Shown here: positions 11,815-21,031 of the stretch, in pieces
Layout: each line of letters begins with the position of its first letter
Position numbering within the stretch: the stretch's first letter is position 1
NCBI RefSeq assembly: GCF_000276605.1
Contig: NZ_AKJX01000165.1
Span: 1-61,284, forward strand
Length of the DNA: 61,284 nt
Source of the DNA: Acidovorax sp. CF316
Lineage (GTDB): Bacteria; Pseudomonadota; Gammaproteobacteria; Burkholderiales; Burkholderiaceae_C
Direction: 5' to 3'
Translations under genes and position numbers: made by a program
The notes under the pieces: generated by a model
Database searches by the model: none
Told to the model about the DNA's origin: nothing
The model's input: only the letters and a program-made list of their open reading frames with translations

Positions 11815-12843
11815 ATGAACGCCATCGCCCTGCCCAGCAACAGCCCGCCCGAAGGCGAGTACGAGGACCTGCTGAGTCTGTGGTCGGACCTGGAGTCTGG
11901 CCTGTCGGTGCTGCTGTCCAAGCCGCTGCAGGTGCAGGACTTCCCGGGCAAGGTGCGCAGCTTCGACCTGTGGCTGCAGGAACTGGTGGCGCACGACATC
12001 GATGCGGCGCTGTACCTCATGTTCCAGCTCGCCTCCACCTCGTCGGTGGGCTACAGCGCAGCGCATGCGCTGGTCTGCGGCACCCTGTGCCACATCATGG
12101 CGCAGGACCTGCGCCTGGCGCCCAGCGAGCGCGACAGCCTGGTGCGCGCCGCGCTCACCATGAACATCGGCATGACCTCACTGCAGGACGAGCTGGCCGA
12201 GCAGCGCGAGCGCCCCAGCAGCGCCCAGCAGGAGGCCATCCGCAGCCACCCCGAGGAAAGCCAGGCCCTGCTGGAGCGCCTGTTCGTGAACGACCAGCTG
12301 TGGCTCGACGTCGTGGGCCAGCACCACACCAACATGGCCGACCAGGTTCCCCTGGCCCAGCAGAACCCCGAAGACCGCCTGACACGCATCCTGGGCACCA
12401 TCGACCGCTACGCGGCCATGATCAGCCCGCGCAAATCGCGTGCGGGGCGCAGCGCCACCGATTCGGTGCGCGCCATCGTGGGCCAGGAAGTGGACCAGCG
12501 CGACGAAGTGAGCTACACGCTCGTGCGCTCCATCGGCCTGTGCCCGCCCGGTACCTTCGTGCGGCTGGACAACGGCGAGGTGGCCATCGTGCTGCGCCGC
12601 AGCGAAAAAGCCAACTACCCGCTGGTGGCCAGCCTGCTGGACCCGGTGGGCCAGCAGCAGAACCTGCCCAACCTGTACCAGACGGCCAGCGGCAAGCCGC
12701 GCATCCAGTCGGCCGTGGCGCGCTCTGCCGTCAAGGTGGAGCTCAACCACCGCACCATGGTGCGCCTGGGCCTGTATGCCGCACAGCGCATCTCGGGCAT
12801 GCGCTCGCTCATTACGGCGCCCGCATCGCTTGGGGCGCGCTAG
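11815..12843 (+). CDS. Degenerate HD-GYP-like protein
   Basis: A 342-residue cytoplasmic protein whose central region (about 75-230) follows the HD-GYP / HD phosphodiesterase layout. It has His84 in SAAHALVCGTL, then MNIGM (116-120) where HDIGK is expected, IRSHPEES (142-149), and QHHTNM (169-174) in place of QHHERxDGxGYP. The metal-binding HD pair is replaced by Asn-Ile and the GYP motif is absent, so it is probably not an active cyclic-di-GMP phosphodiesterase; a binding or scaffold role is inferred. The C-terminal ~100 residues match no domain I recognise. Convergent with plsY, 31 bp apart. Confidence 0.75.
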   Translation: MNAIALPSNSPPEGEYEDLLSLWSDLESGLSVLLSKPLQVQDFPGKVRSFDLWLQELVAHDIDAALYLMFQLASTSSVGYSAAHALVCGTLCHIMAQDLRLAPSERDSLVRAALTMNIGMTSLQDELAEQRERPSSAQQEAIRSHPEESQALLERLFVNDQLWLDVVGQHHTNMADQVPLAQQNPEDRLTRILGTIDRYAAMISPRKSRAGRSATDSVRAIVGQEVDQRDEVSYTLVRSIGLCPPGTFVRLDNGEVAIVLRRSEKANYPLVASLLDPVGQQQNLPNLYQTASGKPRIQSAVARSAVKVELNHRTMVRLGLYAAQRISGMRSLITAPASLGAR

Positions 12844-12874
12844 ATAACGAACAGTCCAGTCAATGGGCCAGGGC

Positions 12875-13528
12875 TCAGCCCTTGGCGCCCTTGGCCTTGC
12901 CCACCTTGCTGCTGCCCAGGCGCGATTCCTTGCCTTCGAGCAGGCGCTGGATGTTCTCCTTGTGGCGCCAGGCCAGCAAAAGGCCCATCACCACGATGGC
13001 ACCGGCAATGCGGTTGTCGGCATTCCAGACCACGCCATCGGCCAGCAGGTAGTACATCGGCGCGAACAGGGCTGCCGCCAGCGAGGCCAGCGACGAGTAG
13101 CGAAAGAAGAAGGCGATGATCACCCAGGTGACGGCCGTGGCCAGACCCAGCCAGCCGCTCACGCCCAGCAGCACGCCGAGCGCCGTGGCCACGCCCTTGC
13201 CGCCTTCGAAGCGGAAGAACACCGGCCACAGGTGTCCGAGGAAGGCCGCCAGGCCCACCAGGGCCATGGTGCCCTCCTGCAGACCGTAGGGCTTGCCGAA
13301 CCAGGCCACCAGCGCCACCGGCAGCCAGCCCTTCACGGCGTCCAGCAGCAGCGTGACGACGGCCGCCACCTTGCTGCCCGAGCGCAGCACGTTGGTGGCG
13401 CCCGGGTTCTTGCTGCCATAGGTGCGCGGGTCGCGCATGCCCATGGCGCGCGTCACGATCACGGCAAACGACAGCGAGCCGAGCAGGTAGGCCGCCACGG
13501 TGGCGAGGATGGGGTACACGGCGGTCAA
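12875..13528 (-). CDS. plsY: Glycerol-3-phosphate acyltransferase (acyl-phosphate type)
   Basis: Integral membrane acyltransferase that moves an acyl group from acyl-phosphate to glycerol-3-phosphate, starting phospholipid synthesis. The 217-residue product has the PlsY signatures GSKNPGATNVLR (about 38-49) and GHLWPVFFRFEGGKGVAT (about 99-116), five or so hydrophobic segments and a Lys-rich tail. The start is TTG at 13528, supported by AAGGA six bases upstream; there is no in-frame ATG near the family N-terminus. ybaK lies upstream on the same strand, 45 bp away. Confidence 0.95.
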   Translation of the reverse strand: MTAVYPILATVAAYLLGSLSFAVIVTRAMGMRDPRTYGSKNPGATNVLRSGSKVAAVVTLLLDAVKGWLPVALVAWFGKPYGLQEGTMALVGLAAFLGHLWPVFFRFEGGKGVATALGVLLGVSGWLGLATAVTWVIIAFFFRYSSLASLAAALFAPMYYLLADGVVWNADNRIAGAIVVMGLLLAWRHKENIQRLLEGKESRLGSSKVGKAKGAKG

Positions 13529-13573
13529 TTCAGTTCCTTGGATGGGGTGCGTGCCGACAGCGGCGCAGGGCCG

Positions 13574-14065
13574 CTATTCTGCCAGCGCGCAGTGCACGGT
13601 CTGCGCACCGAGCAGTTGCACGCAGACCTCTGGGTCGATCTGCACCAGAAAACCGCGCCGCCCGCCATTGATGGCGATGCGCGGCAGCGCGAGGATGCTG
13701 CCCTCGATGTAGACCGGCATCTCGCGCCGCGTGCCGAAGGGCGAGGTGCCGCCCACCAGGTAGCCGCTGTGCCGGTTGGCCACCTCGGGGGCGCAGGGCT
13801 CGACCGACTTGGCGCCGATCTGCCGCGCCAGGTTCTTGGTGGAGACCTTGCGGTTGCCGTGCATCAGCACGATCAGGGGCTTGGCATTCTGGTCCTGCAT
13901 CACCAGGGTCTTGACCACCGTGAAGGGATCGAGCCCCAGCACCTCGGCGCTGTGCAGGGCACCGCCGCGCTCCAGGTACTCGTAGGGGTGCTCGGTGAAG
14001 GCCACCTTGTGCGCCTTGAGAAGCTGGGTGGCGGGGGTTTCGGAGACATGTTCTTTCTTGGCCAT
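13574..14065 (-). CDS. ybaK: Cys-tRNA(Pro)/Cys-tRNA(Cys) deacylase
   Basis: Trans-editing enzyme of the YbaK/EbsC family that hydrolyses mischarged Cys-tRNA(Pro). The 163-residue product fits the family in length and motifs: TPATQLLKAHKVAFTEHPYEY at the N-terminus, VKTLVMQ with the conserved Lys near residue 52, and GYLVGGTSPFGTRREMPVYIE. Cytoplasmic. It lies between plsY and a LysR gene, all on the minus strand; the gap to the LysR stop is 25 bp. Confidence 0.94.
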   Translation of the reverse strand: MAKKEHVSETPATQLLKAHKVAFTEHPYEYLERGGALHSAEVLGLDPFTVVKTLVMQDQNAKPLIVLMHGNRKVSTKNLARQIGAKSVEPCAPEVANRHSGYLVGGTSPFGTRREMPVYIEGSILALPRIAINGGRRGFLVQIDPEVCVQLLGAQTVHCALAE

Positions 14066-14090
14066 GGTGCACCGATGGTACCCGCCCGAA

Positions 14091-15029
14091 TCAGCCAGAG
14101 CGCCTGCGCCGCCCCACCTTGCGCTTGCCGTACTGTTCGATGGCCGCCACCAGCACGCCCGTGAACTCCTGCACCAGCGGCGGCGGCGCCCGGCCGTCCA
14201 GCGCCAGCACCTGCAGGCGGCGCTGCTGCAGCTGCACGTCCTCGAACGGGCGGGCGGCGAGCACGCCCTCCTCCACCCAGCGCGCGGCCGTGAGGTAGCT
14301 GGCCAGCGCCACGTCGCGCGGGCCCAGCAGCGGCAGCAGGGCCGACGAGAAGTTGCTCACCACGGCCGGTGTGTAGCGCAGGCCTTGCAGCGTGCACGAC
14401 AGGTCGAACAGCTGGCGCCCCGTGATGCCGGCCGTGCCCAGCAGCAGCGGGTAGCGCACCACATCGGCCACGCTCACGCTGCGCTGCTGCGCCAGGGGGT
14501 GCGCAGCCACGGTGATGGCGAATACGGGCGCAATGGCCGAATGCAGCACCGCCAGGCCCTTTTCGGGCGCCACGCTGTACTTGAGGGCCAGGTCCGCGTC
14601 GCCGCGCAGCACCTGGGTCGACACCTCCTCGGGCGTGCCCACGTGCAGTTGCAGCTCCACCTCGGGGTGCATTCCGCGGAACTGCGCCATCACCAGGGGC
14701 ATGAAGCCCGCTGCAAAGCCCTCCGTACAGGCCAGCCGCACACGCCGAGCCTCCTGCGCAGCCAGGCCCTGCAGCTGCTCCACCAGTTGGGCCGACTCCT
14801 GCGCATGCGCGCCCGCATGCGCCAGCAGGCGCTCACCCGCGGCCGTGAGGCGCATGCCGCGCGACTGCCGCTCGAACAGCGCCACGCCCAGCGAATCCTC
14901 CAGCTTGCCCAATTGCCGGCTCACGGCCGACGCGGCCACATGCAGGCGCTGCGCGGCCTGGTTGACCGAGCCGGTGCGCGCCACCTCCAGGAAGTAGCGC
15001 AGGGGCAGGCTCAGCAGGGACAAGGGCAT
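14091..15029 (-). CDS. LysR-family transcriptional regulator
   Basis: A 312-residue LTTR. The N-terminal winged helix-turn-helix is at about 8-66 (FLEVARTGSVNQAAQRLHVAASAVSRQLGKLE), followed by a linker helix and a periplasmic-binding-like effector domain (about 95-300). It is divergent from the Bug receptor / M20 peptidase pair starting at 15196, with a 166-bp intergenic region that should hold its operator. This is the usual layout for a regulator controlling the neighbouring pair. Effector unknown. The C-terminus is unusually basic (KRKVGRRRRSG). Confidence 0.92.
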   Translation of the reverse strand: MPLSLLSLPLRYFLEVARTGSVNQAAQRLHVAASAVSRQLGKLEDSLGVALFERQSRGMRLTAAGERLLAHAGAHAQESAQLVEQLQGLAAQEARRVRLACTEGFAAGFMPLVMAQFRGMHPEVELQLHVGTPEEVSTQVLRGDADLALKYSVAPEKGLAVLHSAIAPVFAITVAAHPLAQQRSVSVADVVRYPLLLGTAGITGRQLFDLSCTLQGLRYTPAVVSNFSSALLPLLGPRDVALASYLTAARWVEEGVLAARPFEDVQLQQRRLQVLALDGRAPPPLVQEFTGVLVAAIEQYGKRKVGRRRRSG

Positions 15030-15195
15030 GGATGCTTTTGTATTGCCTTTGAGGCAATAGACAGTTGCTTATTCTCTACGAATAGCAATGGTAAACCAGC
15101 ATCGATCTTGCGTGCATCGAGGCTCCAATCAACCCATCGCCACGCCGCGCCCGCCCCTTGCGGTGCAAAGCCCGGCGCCCTACCCTGGAGCCCCC

Positions 15196-16188
15196 ATGAC
15201 ACAACGCCTTCGAGTCCCCCTGCTGATGGCCGCGCTTGCTGCAGCCTGCGGCATGGCCGGTGCGCAAACAGCCGCGGCCGCCAAGGACACCTGGCCCGAC
15301 CAGAGCGTGCGCCTGGTCGTGCCCTTCCCGCCCGGCGGCGGCACCGACGCGGTGGCCCGCGCCCTCGGCCAGAAGCTCGGTACCCGCCTGGGCACGCCGG
15401 TGGTGGTGGACAACAAGCCCGGCGCCTCCACCATCATCGGCACCGAGGCCGTGGTGCGCGCCAAGCCCGACGGCTATACGCTGCTGGTCTCGGGCTCCAC
15501 CAGCTACTCGGTCAACCCCGCGCTGCGCGCCAAGCTGCCCTACGACCCGCTCAACGACCTGGTGCCCGTGGCCACCGTGGCACGCGCGCCCCTGGTCATG
15601 GTGGTCAGCGCCAATGCACCCTACAAGGACCTCAACGCCCTGATCGCGGCTGCCAAGGCCGCGCCCAAGACCATCCACTACGCCACCTTCGGCTCCGGCT
15701 CGGGCCCGCACCTGGCAGGCGCGCTGCTCGAACAGGCAGCGGGCATTCAGCTGCAGGATGTGCCCTACCGCGGCAGCAGCCAGTCGCTGATGGCGTTGAT
15801 CGGCGGCGAGATCCAGCTGGGCATCGACACCGTGGCCGCTGCTGCACCGCAGATCCGCGCGGGCAAGCTGCGCGCCCTGGCCATTGCGGGCAAGGCCCGC
15901 TCCAGCATGCTGCCCGGTGTTCCCACCGTGGCCGAACTCAAGCTGCCCGATGCGGCCTTCGACGCCTGGTACGCCATCGCCGCACCGGCGCGCACGCCGC
16001 AGACAGTCATCCGCCGCCTGGTGAGCGAGGTCGAGGCCGTCACGCGCGATCCCGCCATCCAGGAACAGATGCGCGCCCAGGGCATGGAGCCCGTGCACCT
16101 GGGGCCCGTGGCCACGCGGGCCGTGATCGACGACGAAATCGGGCGCTACCGCGCCCTGGCGCACCGCGCCAAAATCATTGTGGAGTGA
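15196..16188 (+). CDS. Bug-family (TctC) solute-binding receptor
   Basis: Periplasmic extracytoplasmic solute receptor of the Bordetella uptake gene (Bug/TctC) family, 330 residues. It has a signal peptide (about 1-23) and the family pattern [29 protein letters not shown] at about 33-61, then [29 protein letters not shown]. Start ATG 15196 follows CTGGAG; an upstream in-frame start at 15088 would add an unlikely leader. No TctAB membrane genes are adjacent, as is usual for orphan Bug receptors in Burkholderiales. Its stop codon is 7 bp before the M20 peptidase, so both probably serve the same ligand. Confidence 0.92.
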   Translation: MTQRLRVPLLMAALAAACGMAGAQTAAAAKDTWPDQSVRLVVPFPPGGGTDAVARALGQKLGTRLGTPVVVDNKPGASTIIGTEAVVRAKPDGYTLLVSGSTSYSVNPALRAKLPYDPLNDLVPVATVARAPLVMVVSANAPYKDLNALIAAAKAAPKTIHYATFGSGSGPHLAGALLEQAAGIQLQDVPYRGSSQSLMALIGGEIQLGIDTVAAAAPQIRAGKLRALAIAGKARSSMLPGVPTVAELKLPDAAFDAWYAIAAPARTPQTVIRRLVSEVEAVTRDPAIQEQMRAQGMEPVHLGPVATRAVIDDEIGRYRALAHRAKIIVE

Positions 16189-16195
16189 CGACGAC

Positions 16196-17635
16196 ATGAC
16201 AACGACGATGAACCGGGACCAACTGCTCGCCAGCGTCCACCGCCATTTCGATGCGGGCCAGTTTGAGGCCGACCTGCGCCGCCGCGTCGGCTGGCGCACC
16301 GAAAGCGACACCGGCCAGCCCGGCGCCCCGGCACTGCGCCAGTACCTGACCGACGAGATCGTGCCCGGCCTCGAGCCGCTGGGCTTTGCCTGCGAGGTGC
16401 TCGACAACCCCGACCCACGCGGCGGCCCGGTGCTGCTGGCGCGCCGTGTGGAATCGGCCGACCTGCCCACGGTGCTGACCTACGGCCATGGCGACGTGGT
16501 CAACGGACAGGACGCCAACTGGCGCGAAGGCCTGTCGCCCTGGGAATTGAAGATCGAGGGCGACCGCTGGTACGGCCGCGGCACGGCGGACAACAAGGGC
16601 CAGCACACGGTGGTGCTCACGGCCCTGGCGCAGGCCATTGCGGCCCGCCAGGGGCGCCTGGGCTACAACGTGACCCTGCTCATGGAGATGGGCGAGGAAG
16701 CCGGCTCGCCAGGCCTGGCCGCCTTCTGCCAGCAGCAGCGCGAGGCGCTCAAGGCCGACCTGTTCGTCGCCAGCGACGGCCCGCGCGTGAACGCGGCGCG
16801 GCCCACGCTGTTCCTGGGTTCGCGCGGCGCGATCAACTTCTCGCTCAAGGTGAACAGCCGTCCGCGGGCCTACCACTCGGGCAACTGGGGCGGCGTGCTG
16901 TCCAACCCGGCCACGGTGCTGGCCCATGCCGTGGCGAGCATGGTCGACGCGCACGGCCGCATGCTGGTGCCCGGCCTGCTCCCCCCGCCCCTCCCGGAAA
17001 AGCTGCGCACGGCCATGAAGGACGTGGTGATCGGCGGCGGCGCCGACGACCCGGCCCTGACCCCGGGCTGGGGCGAACCCGGCCTGACACCGGGAGAGCA
17101 ACTGGTGGGCTGGAACACGCTGGAGGTGCTGGCCCTGGGCGCAGGTTCGCCCGCACGGCCCGTCAACGCCATTCCTTCCAGTGCCGTGGCGCACTGCCAG
17201 TTGCGCTTCGTGGTCGGCACGGACTGGCGCAAGCTCCAGGACATCGTGCGCGCCCACCTGGATGCCCACGGCTTTGCCGAGGTGGAGATCGACCTCGGCA
17301 TGCAGTGCGGCGCCACGCGCCTGGACCTGCACAACCCCTGGGTGGACTGGGCGCTGGCCTCCATGCAGCACAGCGCGGGCCAACCCGCCACCTTGCTGCC
17401 CAACCTGGCCGGCTCGCTGCCCAACGACATCTTTGCCGACGACTTGGGCTTGCCCACGCTGTGGGTGCCCCACTCGTACCCCGCCTGTGCACAGCACGCG
17501 CCCAACGAGCACCTGCTGGCCAGCGTGGCCCGCGAAGGCCTGGCCGTGATGGCCGGGCTGTTCTGGGATCTGGGCGAGTCTGCGGGTGTGCCGTGGAAGG
17601 AAGGCGCGCTGCCCGCCGAGGCCAGCGCCGCCTGA
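16196..17635 (+). CDS. M20-family metallopeptidase
   Basis: Zinc-dependent amidohydrolase/peptidase of the M20 (ArgE/DapE/carboxypeptidase) family, 479 residues. Ligand and catalytic motifs are visible: TYGHGDVV with His98 and Asp100, WYGRGTADNKGQ with bridging Asp132, and MEMGEEAGSPG with the catalytic Glu pair near 167-168. The dimerisation lid domain should lie at about 215-340. TGGAG at the end of the receptor gene serves as its ribosome-binding site, indicating one transcript. The substrate may be an amide or N-acyl compound imported with the receptor; this is inference. Confidence 0.9.
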   Translation: MTTTMNRDQLLASVHRHFDAGQFEADLRRRVGWRTESDTGQPGAPALRQYLTDEIVPGLEPLGFACEVLDNPDPRGGPVLLARRVESADLPTVLTYGHGDVVNGQDANWREGLSPWELKIEGDRWYGRGTADNKGQHTVVLTALAQAIAARQGRLGYNVTLLMEMGEEAGSPGLAAFCQQQREALKADLFVASDGPRVNAARPTLFLGSRGAINFSLKVNSRPRAYHSGNWGGVLSNPATVLAHAVASMVDAHGRMLVPGLLPPPLPEKLRTAMKDVVIGGGADDPALTPGWGEPGLTPGEQLVGWNTLEVLALGAGSPARPVNAIPSSAVAHCQLRFVVGTDWRKLQDIVRAHLDAHGFAEVEIDLGMQCGATRLDLHNPWVDWALASMQHSAGQPATLLPNLAGSLPNDIFADDLGLPTLWVPHSYPACAQHAPNEHLLASVAREGLAVMAGLFWDLGESAGVPWKEGALPAEASAA

Positions 17636-17669
17636 AGACGTGGCGGCCGGCCGGGCCGTCACCCGTTCG

Positions 17670-18731
17670 TCACAGCGCCGGGTCGCGCAGTTCCTGGCGG
17701 ATCGCGTCAATGGCCTTGAGCACCTCGGGCGAGAGCGTGGTGCCCCAGGCGTTCAGGTCTTCCTCGAGCTGCGCCACCGAGGTCACGCCGATGATGGTGC
17801 TGGCCACCTGCCACTTGGTGTAGCAGAACGCCAGCGCCAGTTGCGTCGGCGTGAGGCCGTTGGCGCGCGCCAGCGCGTTGTAGCGGCGCGCGGCTTCGAG
17901 CGATTCGGGGCGGCCCCAGCGCTGCTTGCGCACCGATTCGTAGGACGAGATGCGTGCACCCTTGGGGGCATCGGGGCCGGTGGTGCCGCTCACGTCGTAC
18001 TTGCCAGTCAGCAGGCCGAAGGCCAGCGGCGAGTAGGCCAGCAGCGAGACGTTCAGGCGGTGGCAGGTCTCGTCCAGCCCGTTTTCCCAGGTGCGGTTGA
18101 CCAGGCAGTACGGGTTCTGCACCGTGGCCACGCGCGGCAGGCCATGCTGCTCGGCCAGGCGCACGAATTCGTGCACGCCATAGGGCGTTTCGTTCGAGAG
18201 GCCGATGGTGCGCACCTTGCCGGCCTTGACCAGGCCGGCCAGCGCATCGAGCTGCTCATGGATGGGGGTCTGCGAGGTTTCCTTGGCCGGGTCGTAGTAC
18301 ATGGTGCCGAAGGCCGGCACATGGCGCTCGGGCCAGTGGATCTGGTAGAGGTCGATCACGTCGGTCTGCAGGCGGCGCAGGCTGCCCTCGCACGAGGCGA
18401 CGATGTCGGCAGGCGCCATGCCCTTGCCTTCGCGCACCCAGGGCATGCCGCGCGAGGGCCCGGCCACCTTGGTAGCCACCACCAGCTTCTCGCGCGCACC
18501 GGGGTTCTTGGCGAACCAGTTGCCGATGATGGTCTCGGTGGCGCCGAAGGTCTCGGCCTTGGCGGGCACCGAGTACATCTCGGCCGTGTCGATGAAATTC
18601 ACGCCCCCTGCCAGCGAGCGGGCAAGGATGTCGTGGGAATCGGATTCGTTGACCTGTTCACCAAAGGTCATGGTGCCCAGGCAAATGGGGGTGACGTGCA
18701 GATCGCTCTGGCCGAGCTGGATGGTTTTCAT
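17670..18731 (-). CDS. Aldo/keto reductase (Tas-like)
   Basis: A 353-residue NADP(H)-dependent aldo/keto reductase close to the E. coli Tas subgroup. It shows the TIM-barrel AKR signature GGVNFIDTAEMYSVP with Asp48 and Tyr53, catalytic Lys88 in VVATK, and QIHWPER with the catalytic His near 131. The cofactor region IIGVTSVAQLEEDL is near the C-terminus. Physiological substrate unknown. It lies between the M20 gene (convergent, 34-bp gap) and a LysR gene on the same strand 90 bp upstream. Confidence 0.93.
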   Translation of the reverse strand: MKTIQLGQSDLHVTPICLGTMTFGEQVNESDSHDILARSLAGGVNFIDTAEMYSVPAKAETFGATETIIGNWFAKNPGAREKLVVATKVAGPSRGMPWVREGKGMAPADIVASCEGSLRRLQTDVIDLYQIHWPERHVPAFGTMYYDPAKETSQTPIHEQLDALAGLVKAGKVRTIGLSNETPYGVHEFVRLAEQHGLPRVATVQNPYCLVNRTWENGLDETCHRLNVSLLAYSPLAFGLLTGKYDVSGTTGPDAPKGARISSYESVRKQRWGRPESLEAARRYNALARANGLTPTQLALAFCYTKWQVASTIIGVTSVAQLEEDLNAWGTTLSPEVLKAIDAIRQELRDPAL

Positions 18732-18821
18732 GCGGACTCCGTTGGCAAGCCGCGCAGTTTACGGGTTGCCAGCAAACTCTGCTGGCATGAGCTTCTGCCG
18801 CCACCGAATAAGGACGACGCC

Positions 18822-19706
18822 CTATCCAGAGAGCCCCCACACCGTGCGCAGCAGCTGCAGCGTGGCCACGGTGGCCGGGTCGTGCTCGGCCGCACGCGGG
18901 TAGATGAAGCTCAGCAGCGCCCCGACCCGGGCATGCGGCCAGATCACCACCTCGCCGCGTTCGCTGGCGGGCAGCGCCACGTCCTCGCGCAGCAGCGACA
19001 GGCCCACCCCGGCGCGCACCAGGCTTTGCGGCAGCGAGACCTCGTCGGACTCGATCACCTGGTGCGGCGTGAGCCCCTGGCGCGCGAACATGTCGCGCAT
19101 CAGCGTCTGCACGTGGTGCAGCGGCGGCGCACCGATCCAGGGCATCGCCGCGATGTCGCGCCAGCCCGCATGCAGTACCTGCGCCGCCTGGCTGGCCGGC
19201 CCGGCAATGCGGTAGTGGATGGTCTGCAGCGCCAGGCCCATCACCTCGCGCGGGATATTGGGGCCGATATAGAACGCCCCCTGCAGCAGCCCGGCCGCAA
19301 CCTGCTCGCGCAGTTCCTCGGCCGCGCCATTGCGCGTGCGGATCTCCAGGAGCGGCAGGCTGCGCACCAGCGCACCGAGCAGCGAGCCCAGGCGCAGGGT
19401 GTCCGGATCGGCCACGGTGCCCAGGGTCAGCGAACCCGTGACTTCGCCCTGCAGGTCGCGCGCCTTGCCCAGCAGGTGGCCGGCCGCCGTCAGCACGTTC
19501 TCGGCCTCGGGCAGCAGGGCCTCGCCGGCCCGGGTCAGGCTGATGCGGCCCGGCCGCCGGTCGAACAGGGCCACGCCCAGCTCTTCCTCCAGCGCCTTGA
19601 TCTGGGCGGTGATGGCCGGCTGGGTCAGGTGCAGGGCCTCGGCCGTGCGCGTCACATGGCCGAGCTTGGCCGCCGTGACGAAGGCACGCAGTTGGTAGAT
19701 CTCCAT
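18822..19706 (-). CDS. LysR-family transcriptional regulator
   Basis: A 294-residue LTTR. The start MEIYQLRAFVTAAKLGHVTRTAEALHLTQPAITAQIKALEEEL places the HTH at 1-60; an upstream in-frame codon at 19733 would add nine residues. The effector domain spans about 88-290. Target unknown: no divergent gene faces it. Inverted-repeat copy 2 lies immediately upstream, between this gene and the 3' end of the ABC ATPase gene, so the repeat is in its promoter region. Confidence 0.92.
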   Translation of the reverse strand: MEIYQLRAFVTAAKLGHVTRTAEALHLTQPAITAQIKALEEELGVALFDRRPGRISLTRAGEALLPEAENVLTAAGHLLGKARDLQGEVTGSLTLGTVADPDTLRLGSLLGALVRSLPLLEIRTRNGAAEELREQVAAGLLQGAFYIGPNIPREVMGLALQTIHYRIAGPASQAAQVLHAGWRDIAAMPWIGAPPLHHVQTLMRDMFARQGLTPHQVIESDEVSLPQSLVRAGVGLSLLREDVALPASERGEVVIWPHARVGALLSFIYPRAAEHDPATVATLQLLRTVWGLSG

Positions 19707-19772
19707 GCCGCTCAGGCCACGGAGTGAAGGCAAAAGAAAGGTTCAGGCATCGGGCTGCATTGTGGCGTGGTC

Positions 19773-19933
19773 AGAAGGTGCGAATGAATCCGGCGTGTCC
19801 GAGCAGGCAGTCAAAACGCGCGCGATCCAGGCGCAAAGCGCAGCCATAGCGGGGGCTATGGCGAGCATTTGCAACGACGAGCGCGCGTGTTTTGGCGGCA
19901 TGAGCGGGCATGGCGGGTTCGTTCACACCTTCT
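19773..19933. repeat. Inverted-repeat element, copy 2
   Basis: A 161-bp near-palindrome upstream of the LysR gene. The left arm from 19773 (AGAAGGTGCGAATGAATCCG) and the reverse complement of the right arm (19933 leftward, AGAAGGTGTGAACGAACCCG) stay similar over about 50 bp. The centre is GCCATAGC-GGGG-GCTATGGC flanked by CCAGGCGCAAAGCGCA and GAGCATTTGCAA, the same core as copy 1 in opposite orientation. The outer arms differ from copy 1, but each copy is complementary to itself. The right edge reaches the ATPase stop codon (19935-19933). Confidence 0.78.
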
Positions 19934-21024
19934 CATTGGTCAAGAAAGCGCACCTGCGTGGGCTCGATGCCCAGGCGCACCTCGGCGCCCGGCGCGAACA
20001 TGGCCAGGCCCGCATAGTGCGGCTGGTCGGTGACCATGGCCACCTCGCCCACGCGCACCCGGTAGCGCGAGAACTCGCCCAGGAACTCGGCACTCTCCAC
20101 CAGGCCGTTGAGCCACAGGCGCGAGGCATCGACCTGCTCGTCGCGCACGCGGATGCTCACCTGGTGCGGCCGGAAGGCCAGGGCTGCCGCCCCCACGGCG
20201 GGCGGGTCGGCCGGCCGGGGCAGCGTGAGATTGCCCAGGCCCTCGACGCGGAACACCAGTGTCTCGCCGCCGACCGACAGCACCTGCCCCTCGAGCAGGT
20301 TGGCCGTGCCCACGAAGCCCGCCACGAAACGGTTGATGGGAAAGTCGTACAGCCCCGTGGCGGCCCCCACCTGCTGCAGGATGCCCTTGTCCAGCACGGC
20401 CATGCGGTCGGCGGTGGTCATGGCCTCTTCCTGGTCGTGCGTGACGAAGATGGTGGTCAGACCCAGCTTGCGCTGCAGGTTCTTGAGCTCCTCGCGCATC
20501 TGCACGCGCAGCTGCTTGTCCAGGTTGGACAGGGGCTCGTCGAGCAGCAGCAGCTTGGGCTCGATCACCACCGTGCGCGCCAGCGCCACGCGCTGCTGCT
20601 GCCCGCCCGAGAGCTGACCGGGCCGGCGCTGCGCGTAGTCGGCCAGGCCCACCAGCTCCAGCACCGCGCCCACCTTGCGGCGGATGGCATCCTTGGTCTC
20701 GCGCCGCTCCACCAGGCCGAAGGCCACGTTGTCCCACACCGTCATGTGGGGCCACAGCGCGTAGTTCTGGAACACCATGCCGACGTTGCGCGCATGCGGC
20801 GGCGTGCCGGTGATGTCCTGCCCGTCCACCAGCAGCTCGCCGCGCTGGTGCTGGTTGAAGCCGGCGATCAGCCGCAGCAGGGTGGACTTGCCCGAGCCCG
20901 AGGGGCCCAGCAGCGCAAAGAACTCGCCGGGCTCGATGCGCAGGTTCACGTCGCGCAGCACCTCGGTGCTGCCATAGCTCAGGCTGATGTGCCGGGCTTC
21001 GAGAGAGACTTTGTTCAGATGCAT
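19933..21024 (-). CDS. ABC importer ATP-binding protein (FbpC/PotA-like)
   Basis: A 363-residue ATPase energising the importer encoded just upstream. Walker A GPSGSGKST is at 40-48, the Q-loop in VFQNYALWPHM near 86, the signature LSGGQQQR at 138-145, Walker B LLLLDEP at 158-164, and the H-loop in FVTHDQEEAM. The C-terminal ~120 residues form a TOBE-type regulatory domain. It begins 7 bp after the permease stop codon, so the genes form one operon. Substrate class (iron, polyamine or phosphonate-like) is not determined by sequence. Confidence 0.94.
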   Translation of the reverse strand: MHLNKVSLEARHISLSYGSTEVLRDVNLRIEPGEFFALLGPSGSGKSTLLRLIAGFNQHQRGELLVDGQDITGTPPHARNVGMVFQNYALWPHMTVWDNVAFGLVERRETKDAIRRKVGAVLELVGLADYAQRRPGQLSGGQQQRVALARTVVIEPKLLLLDEPLSNLDKQLRVQMREELKNLQRKLGLTTIFVTHDQEEAMTTADRMAVLDKGILQQVGAATGLYDFPINRFVAGFVGTANLLEGQVLSVGGETLVFRVEGLGNLTLPRPADPPAVGAAALAFRPHQVSIRVRDEQVDASRLWLNGLVESAEFLGEFSRYRVRVGEVAMVTDQPHYAGLAMFAPGAEVRLGIEPTQVRFLDQ

Positions 21025-21031
21025 GGAATGT

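Noticed and set aside
14091..17635. Complete tripartite tricarboxylate transporter
   Set aside because: Only the Bug-type receptor is present; no TctA or TctB membrane genes are in the window.
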